Shown here in pieces: positions 60,208 through 64,000 of a DNA stretch of 64,000 bases (the first letter of the stretch is position 1; each line of letters starts with the position of its first letter). Made by a program: the position numbers and the translations under genes. The stretch spans positions 46,108 through 110,107 of the forward strand of contig DDDG01000024.1 of the NCBI GenBank assembly GCA_002336245.1. Reading direction: 5' to 3'. Source of the stretch: Flavobacteriales bacterium UBA1986. Lineage in GTDB: Bacteria > Bacteroidota > Bacteroidia > Flavobacteriales_G > Salibacteraceae. A model generated the notes under the pieces. It did not search any database. It saw only the letters and a list, made by a program, of their open reading frames with translations, and was not told the DNA's origin.

Positions 60208-60810
60208 ATGGGAACCCGATTCACCCTCTTACTCTTCGTCCTGCTTTGCCTTCTTGGAGTTGAGGTAAAAGCTCAAAAAGCCAACAAGTTTACCAAGGCT
60301 GAAAAGAGACTCATCAAAGAAGATGGGCTCATGCGCGTGCTCACCATCAACAACGAGGAAGACTCTTTCCTCCTTCGCAAGCCCAGTTTTGATGTCAAGG
60401 CCGACTCCTCTAACAAGAAGTTGTTGCGCTTGATCGATCGAACGATTCTCACCATGACCGACTCTTCCCAAATGGGTGTTGGAATCGCTGCTCCGCAAGT
60501 AGGGTTGCTGAGAAACCTAATCATTGTGCAACGCCTCGACCAAGAGAACAGTCCGATTCAGGCCTATGTGAATCCCAGAATCATTTCCTGCGCCGGAGAA
60601 AAAATTGAAGGTAGAGAAGGCTGCCTTTCCATTCCCAATCGTTCGGAAATGGTGTTTCGTCAGCAAGACATCGAGTTGGAATATTCAGATTGGAATGGCG
60701 GAAAGATTAGAGAACGAGTAACTGGGTTTACCTCTGTCATCTTCCAGCACGAGATTGACCATCTAAATGGAATCTTGTACATCGATCATTTAGCGAACGA
60801 TCAAGACTGA
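60208..60810 (+). CDS. Exported peptide deformylase-like protein
   Basis: A 200-residue protein with all three peptide deformylase motifs: GVGIAAPQ at 90-97, EGCLS at 137-141 (metal-ligand Cys139) and HEIDH at 181-185 (metal-ligand His and catalytic Glu182). Deformylases remove the formyl group from nascent cytoplasmic proteins. Unusually it begins with a clear signal peptide (MGTRFTLLLFVLLCLLGVEVKAQ), so the protein should be periplasmic or outer-membrane. The extra 60 residues before motif 1 are longer than in a housekeeping Def (about 170 aa). A second, cytosolic Def should exist elsewhere. The 3' end overlaps the convergent regulator gene by 10 bp. Confidence 0.85.
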   Translation: MGTRFTLLLFVLLCLLGVEVKAQKANKFTKAEKRLIKEDGLMRVLTINNEEDSFLLRKPSFDVKADSSNKKLLRLIDRTILTMTDSSQMGVGIAAPQVGLLRNLIIVQRLDQENSPIQAYVNPRIISCAGEKIEGREGCLSIPNRSEMVFRQQDIELEYSDWNGGKIRERVTGFTSVIFQHEIDHLNGILYIDHLANDQD

Positions 60811-61088
60811 TCTAAGTATCCCTTCAAAGCATCCACGTATGCCGTAAAAGCCGAATTTCCCTTTTTTGTGATGAAGGCAGTAGTAAGGGGGTAATTCCCT
60901 TTAAAGCTCTTCTTCACTTCAATGTATCCAGCTTCTTTCAATTTGCTGATTTGAACCGAAATATTCCCTCGCGTAGCCTCCGTCTTCTCCAACAAATAGT
61001 TGAATTCCGCCTCTTCTACGCTCATCAAAAGAGACATGATCTTCAGCCGCAGCTGATTGTGTAAAAGCGGATCAAGATCCTTGAACAT
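60801..61088 (-). CDS. Small winged-helix transcriptional regulator
   Basis: A 95-residue DNA-binding protein of the winged-helix (HTH_27/ArsR-like) type: helices LHNQLRLKIMSLL near 9-21 and EAEFNYLLEKTEATRGNIS near 26-44, and a recognition helix VQISKLKEAGYIEVKK near 45-60 with the wing GNYPLTTAFITKKG near 64-77. It has no effector domain. Its ATG directly follows the TAG of the upstream membrane gene (TAGATG). It likely regulates its own operon. Confidence 0.82.
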   Translation of the reverse strand: MFKDLDPLLHNQLRLKIMSLLMSVEEAEFNYLLEKTEATRGNISVQISKLKEAGYIEVKKSFKGNYPLTTAFITKKGNSAFTAYVDALKGYLDQS

Positions 61089-61655
61089 CTATGCGCGTTT
61101 TAAAAGGTATCCATGAATGAGGTAACATGCAGTGATGGCAACCGCCATCGTGAGCAGCTGTTGTGGAAAGGACATCCAAAAGGAAGCTGCAGCCAGAACC
61201 CAACAAACCATGGAGCCAATCACCAAAGGTTTGAATCGAAGGATGCCTCCGGTAATAAAGGTTCCCATCGCCCAAATGCACATCATCAATGGATAGATGA
61301 TGGTGTATTCCACCGTGCCCATCAACAATAGAAGAATGACCAAAAAGATCCCGAAGGCACGCCATACGTATGCAATGATTCGATCAATGTGTGTTCTCAC
61401 CACCGTCTTTTTCGACTCTCGAATTCCAAGAACGGCTGAAACGAGTCCTCCGAAAATCATGAGCACTGGCCAGGGCATCCACGAGTATTCATGCAGCTCT
61501 TGCGTGAGTAAAATGTAGTGCGCCAATGAGGCAAAGAGTGTGAGCCAGCCCCATAGCAGGAAGTATGTACTTCCATCACGAATGTTGTCTTGTGTTTTCT
61601 GAATCATCTCTGAGATGATCTGCAAACTTTCTTGAGGGTTCATTTCCTTATTCAT
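61089..61655 (-). CDS. Integral membrane protein of the regulator operon
   Basis: A 188-residue protein with a soluble, acidic start (PQESLQIISEMIQKTQDNIR near 5-24) and about five hydrophobic segments. YFLLWGWLTLFASLAHYILL near 31-50 recalls membrane proteins often paired with HTH_27-type regulators. No enzymatic motif is seen. It overlaps the upstream 54-codon gene by 4 bp (ATGA) and directly precedes the regulator. Confidence 0.72.
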   Translation of the reverse strand: MNKEMNPQESLQIISEMIQKTQDNIRDGSTYFLLWGWLTLFASLAHYILLTQELHEYSWMPWPVLMIFGGLVSAVLGIRESKKTVVRTHIDRIIAYVWRAFGIFLVILLLLMGTVEYTIIYPLMMCIWAMGTFITGGILRFKPLVIGSMVCWVLAAASFWMSFPQQLLTMAVAITACYLIHGYLLKRA

Positions 61656-61816
61656 GCTTCCTTTTTATTATTTGAAATAGCATACACGACATAACCCAGG
61701 CCCATGCCTAGAAACATATAGGCAACCAAATTTCCAAGAAGGAAACCTATGCCCATACCCAAAAAGGTTCCGGCCGATATAAAACTCTTGAGGGTTTTAG
61801 ATTGAATTGTTTTCAT
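61652..61816 (-). CDS. 54-residue glycine-rich membrane protein
   Basis: A short gene, ATG 61814-61816 to TGA 61652-61654. The product begins MKTIQSKTLKSFISAG and contains a long hydrophobic glycine-rich stretch (TFLGMGIGFLLGN, then LVAYMFLGMGLGYVVYAIS) enough for two membrane helices, ending NNKKEA. Its stop overlaps the next start by 4 bp, a promoter lies upstream, and charged ends frame the hydrophobic core, so it is a real gene. Function unknown. Confidence 0.78.
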   Translation of the reverse strand: MKTIQSKTLKSFISAGTFLGMGIGFLLGNLVAYMFLGMGLGYVVYAISNNKKEA

Positions 61817-61835
61817 GGTTGATTGTTTGAGAAGG

Positions 61836-61865
61836 CAAATATATAAACTTGTTTACATTATAAAC
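61836..61865 (-). promoter_or_regulatory. Promoter and candidate operator of the winged-helix operon
   Basis: On the minus strand TTTA at 61861-61864, a 17-bp spacer and TATATTTG at 61836-61843 (exact TAnnTTTG). Interleaved are the inverted repeat GTTTA-CATTA-TAAAC (61851-61865), TAAAC-TT-GTTTA (61844-61855) and two direct copies of TATAAAC (61842-61848 and 61859-61865). Overlap with the promoter suggests binding by the operon's own regulator. Confidence 0.55.
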
Positions 61866-61884
61866 CATATTGATCAAAAAAATA

Positions 61885-62850
61885 TCAAATGCTATCAGCA
61901 ATCGCCTGCTCAGAGATTCCATTCATACACTCAAAACCCTTACACAGCCCTTTACCAAGCTTCGAGCACGGTCTACTTCTTAAGCCTTCAACTTGAATCA
62001 TTTTACTATCGAACCCAGGCAAGTATGGGCTCATCCCAAATTCCGGAACAGTACATCCCCATATGGAAATCACCGTCTTTTGGAAAGCACTTGCGATGTG
62101 CATGATGGCCGTATCGTGCGCAATTACTGCCTCTGCCTGCCGAACTACCGAAGCCGATCCATGCAGACTTAAGGACCCACAGGCATTGATTACCTCATCG
62201 CCAAAAGGAGCGCGAATGCGTTCTCCTCTTGCTTGATCCTCTGGGCCTCCAAGAAGAATGACGCTTTTCCCTTTTGAAACCCATAGGCCCAGAGTCGCAA
62301 TAATTTTCTCTTCTGGTAGAATCTTCCCAATGTGGTTGCCTCCAATGCCGTAAGCGACATAATTTGAAATCCCCCACTCTTCTCGTGGGTTGAGTTCTTC
62401 TGATTCAGGAATGAAGTAATCCAAGCCTTTTCCATCGTTTTTGACTTGAAAAGCTTGAACGGAATCAAAGTAGCGCTCAACTATGTGGCGCTTTGGCATT
62501 CGATTGACCTTAAAATTTACCAAAAGCCATTTCTCCCAGTTGTGTTTTGGAAAGTCGAAACTCATAATCTTGAGCATCTTCTTCAATTGTCGCGACCGAA
62601 GATTGTTGTGTAGATCAATGATGTAGTCGAAGCCAACATTCTTCAGCTCATCACTGATCTCGAAAACAGACGAATTGATGCTGTGTACTTGGTCGATGTG
62701 CGGGTTGGACTCCAGCAATCCGAGAAAGGGCTTCTTCGTAAGAAAATGAACTTCGGCGCCTTCGACCTGCTCCTTTAAACAGCGCACAACAGGGCTGGTA
62801 AGCACAATATCTCCAATGGAAGAAAAGCGAACGACTAGAAATTTAGCCAT
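61885..62850 (-). CDS. Glycosyltransferase family 9 (heptosyltransferase-like)
   Basis: A 321-residue GT-B glycosyltransferase of family 9, which usually adds heptose to lipopolysaccharide core. The N-terminal FLVVRFSSIGDIVLTSPVVR near 4-23 is diagnostic. The C-terminal donor-binding half has ILLGGPEDQARGERI near 196-210, AVIAHDTAIMHIASAF near 243-258 and SIWGCTVPEFGMSPY near 264-278. The sugar is not determined. It follows the T9SS cargo gene after 19 bp. Confidence 0.9.
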   Translation of the reverse strand: MAKFLVVRFSSIGDIVLTSPVVRCLKEQVEGAEVHFLTKKPFLGLLESNPHIDQVHSINSSVFEISDELKNVGFDYIIDLHNNLRSRQLKKMLKIMSFDFPKHNWEKWLLVNFKVNRMPKRHIVERYFDSVQAFQVKNDGKGLDYFIPESEELNPREEWGISNYVAYGIGGNHIGKILPEEKIIATLGLWVSKGKSVILLGGPEDQARGERIRAPFGDEVINACGSLSLHGSASVVRQAEAVIAHDTAIMHIASAFQKTVISIWGCTVPEFGMSPYLPGFDSKMIQVEGLRSRPCSKLGKGLCKGFECMNGISEQAIADSI

Positions 62851-62869
62851 GGGACAAAGCTATCAGACT

Positions 62870-64000
62870 CTAAGGTGCCAAACGAAGAATTTCTACTCTT
62901 TGGTGTTCGCCTTCTGATTCCAGGTCAAGAATGTACATTCCTCCCGGACTCGGAAGAAGAATTACTTCGTTCACTCCTTTGGCAACCAATTTTCCTGAGA
63001 GGTCGAAAAGCGAATAGGTGAAATCTTCCAATCCCTGAACTTCAACATAAGCTGAACTAGGATTTGGACCAATCTTTAAGTGAGCAAATACTCCTTCTTT
63101 TACTGAATAAGGAAAGCTTCCTTCAATGTTTACACGGATGGTATCGGCCCCTCTGCAGCCATTCGAATCCGTAACCTCAACCCAATACTTCCCTGTGACT
63201 GTAGCCAATATGATGCTATCGGTTTCGATGGTGTTCCAGCGGTAGCTGTTCCAATGCTTTTTTGTCCCAAGAATCACTGTAAAACCACTCGAGAGGTTCG
63301 TGTCATTCCCAAGATTGGGAGATGGGGCTGGCTGATCGATGACCAAGATGGTGTCTGATGAATTGCAGCCTGCCGTACCAACTTGCACTCTATATTCACC
63401 GCTCTGCCGAACCGGAAACTCCAAGCCAAAATTCTTATCATTCCACACAGCAAAAAAACCAGAATCCATAAAAGAATCAACGCTCAGGATTAGTGTGTCT
63501 CCTTCACATAATGTGGTGTCAGCACCCAAATCCACCCTCGGAGGATACACTGCGTTTTTTTCAAAGATAAAATCAACCAAACAGCCATTGCTGTCGGAAA
63601 ATTGAATTTGATAGCTACGACTCGAATCCCCAAACAACAGCAATGACGTTCCATTGAGAATAACATCAATTGAATCACTCCACAGCATTGTGGAACCAAA
63701 TTGATTCCAATCAACAGAATCTACTGAGCCATCGACACAAAAATCTCTCGGGACAATTCCACCAGAAACGCTATGACCCGGCAAGGCCAGAGAACGAAGA
63801 CCATTCATTGCCTGGATGGTATCTCGTCTGCTTGAAACGTGTTTGGAATCACCTAGGTCAAACGACCAAAAAGACTTGTTCACATCAAAATAATAGGTGG
63901 TAGGTGGTTTATAAACACGAGCAAAGGCCAAAGTGTCGTCGATGGAAAGCTCTGTGACTTGTCCCTGAAAATACGCACTCTGTTCGAGGTTACTTCCCAA
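62870..64000 (-). CDS. T9SS-exported cell-surface protein (partial, 5' end off window)
   Basis: The last 376 codons of a secreted protein; the frame is open at 64000 and no convincing start is in the window. Ig-like or PKD-like repeats are visible (DLGADTTLCEGDTLILSVDS near 155-174, then NLGNDTNLSSGFTVILG near 228-244, followed by WVEVTDSNGCRGADTI near 274-289). The C-terminus (IGPNPSSAYVEVQG near 309-322, then YSLFDLSGKLVAKG, ending EILRLAP) is a type A T9SS sorting domain. It may be an adhesin or a hydrolase accessory region; the N-terminal part would decide. Confidence 0.82.
   Translation of the reverse strand: MGSNLEQSAYFQGQVTELSIDDTLAFARVYKPPTTYYFDVNKSFWSFDLGDSKHVSSRRDTIQAMNGLRSLALPGHSVSGGIVPRDFCVDGSVDSVDWNQFGSTMLWSDSIDVILNGTSLLLFGDSSRSYQIQFSDSNGCLVDFIFEKNAVYPPRVDLGADTTLCEGDTLILSVDSFMDSGFFAVWNDKNFGLEFPVRQSGEYRVQVGTAGCNSSDTILVIDQPAPSPNLGNDTNLSSGFTVILGTKKHWNSYRWNTIETDSIILATVTGKYWVEVTDSNGCRGADTIRVNIEGSFPYSVKEGVFAHLKIGPNPSSAYVEVQGLEDFTYSLFDLSGKLVAKGVNEVILLPSPGGMYILDLESEGEHQRVEILRLAP

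Overview
The window is a chromosomal segment of a Bacteroidota bacterium, most likely of the order Flavobacteriales; this is inferred from gene content and signals, not from a search. The evidence is: type IX secretion (T9SS) C-terminal sorting domains on two proteins; the gene order DUF4271-hemD-rnpA-ctp; an ExbB/membrane protein/ExbD/ExbD cluster; a GNAT-nitrilase fusion; a MerR regulator with a B12 domain; little Shine-Dalgarno signal; and many promoters of the Bacteroidota type (TTTG about 19 bp before TAnnTTTG). There is no transposase, phage gene or CRISPR array. Apart from a 0.4 kb repeat-bearing gap, the region is densely coding and looks like core genome.

Layout. 1-4.1 kb: RNase R (partial), ferritin, and a glutaryl-CoA dehydrogenase/lipoprotein pair. 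4.1-11.5 kb: a plus-strand run that starts with a monohaem cytochrome lipoprotein, a YceI-like protein and a DUF5777 beta-barrel, then DUF4271, hemD, rnpA, a CtpA protease, an O-antigen-ligase-like protein and a small membrane protein. 11.4-17.9 kb (minus): dprA, two exported proteins of unknown function, polA and a dihydrouridine synthase. 17.9-25.5 kb: a CPBP protease, then a TetR-TolC-adaptor-RND efflux operon with a visible operator. 25.6-29.2 kb: asnS, rpoN and a PAP2-like membrane protein. 29.2-35.6 kb: a CarH-like MerR regulator, uvrC, a membrane protein and a membrane-bound LytTR regulator with a candidate binding site between them, a Cys/Met-metabolism PLP enzyme and a KtrA-like K+ regulator. 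35.7-42.0 kb: a secreted M43 metalloprotease with T9SS signal, tatD, asparaginase and a TMTC-like GT-C/TPR protein. 42.0-45.8 kb: tRNA-Ser, the Exb operon and a TlpA-like lipoprotein. 45.9-53.0 kb: dxs, the GNAT-nitrilase, a secreted beta-propeller and an SDR epimerase. 53.0-57.3 kb (minus): an overlapping operon of an RND/MMPL exporter, rfbA and a polyprenyl diphosphate synthase. 57.3-64 kb: a YwqK/MORN protein, a hotdog thioesterase, repeats, an Smr protein, an exported peptide deformylase, a three-gene winged-helix regulator operon with a 54-residue gene, a heptosyltransferase-like GT9 and the end of another T9SS cargo protein.

How the genes work together. Several clusters concern the cell envelope: the cytochrome/YceI/barrel module, RND efflux, Exb proton channels, the MMPL-rfbA-polyprenyl operon, GT9 and the O-antigen-ligase-like protein, and T9SS cargo. 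The TMTC-like gene is a candidate for protein O-glycosylation. The most promising leads for new biology are the cytochrome/YceI/DUF5777 module, the exported deformylase, the TMTC homologue, the LytTR and winged-helix operators, and a recurring TAnnTTTG-N3/4-start arrangement that suggests leaderless mRNAs.
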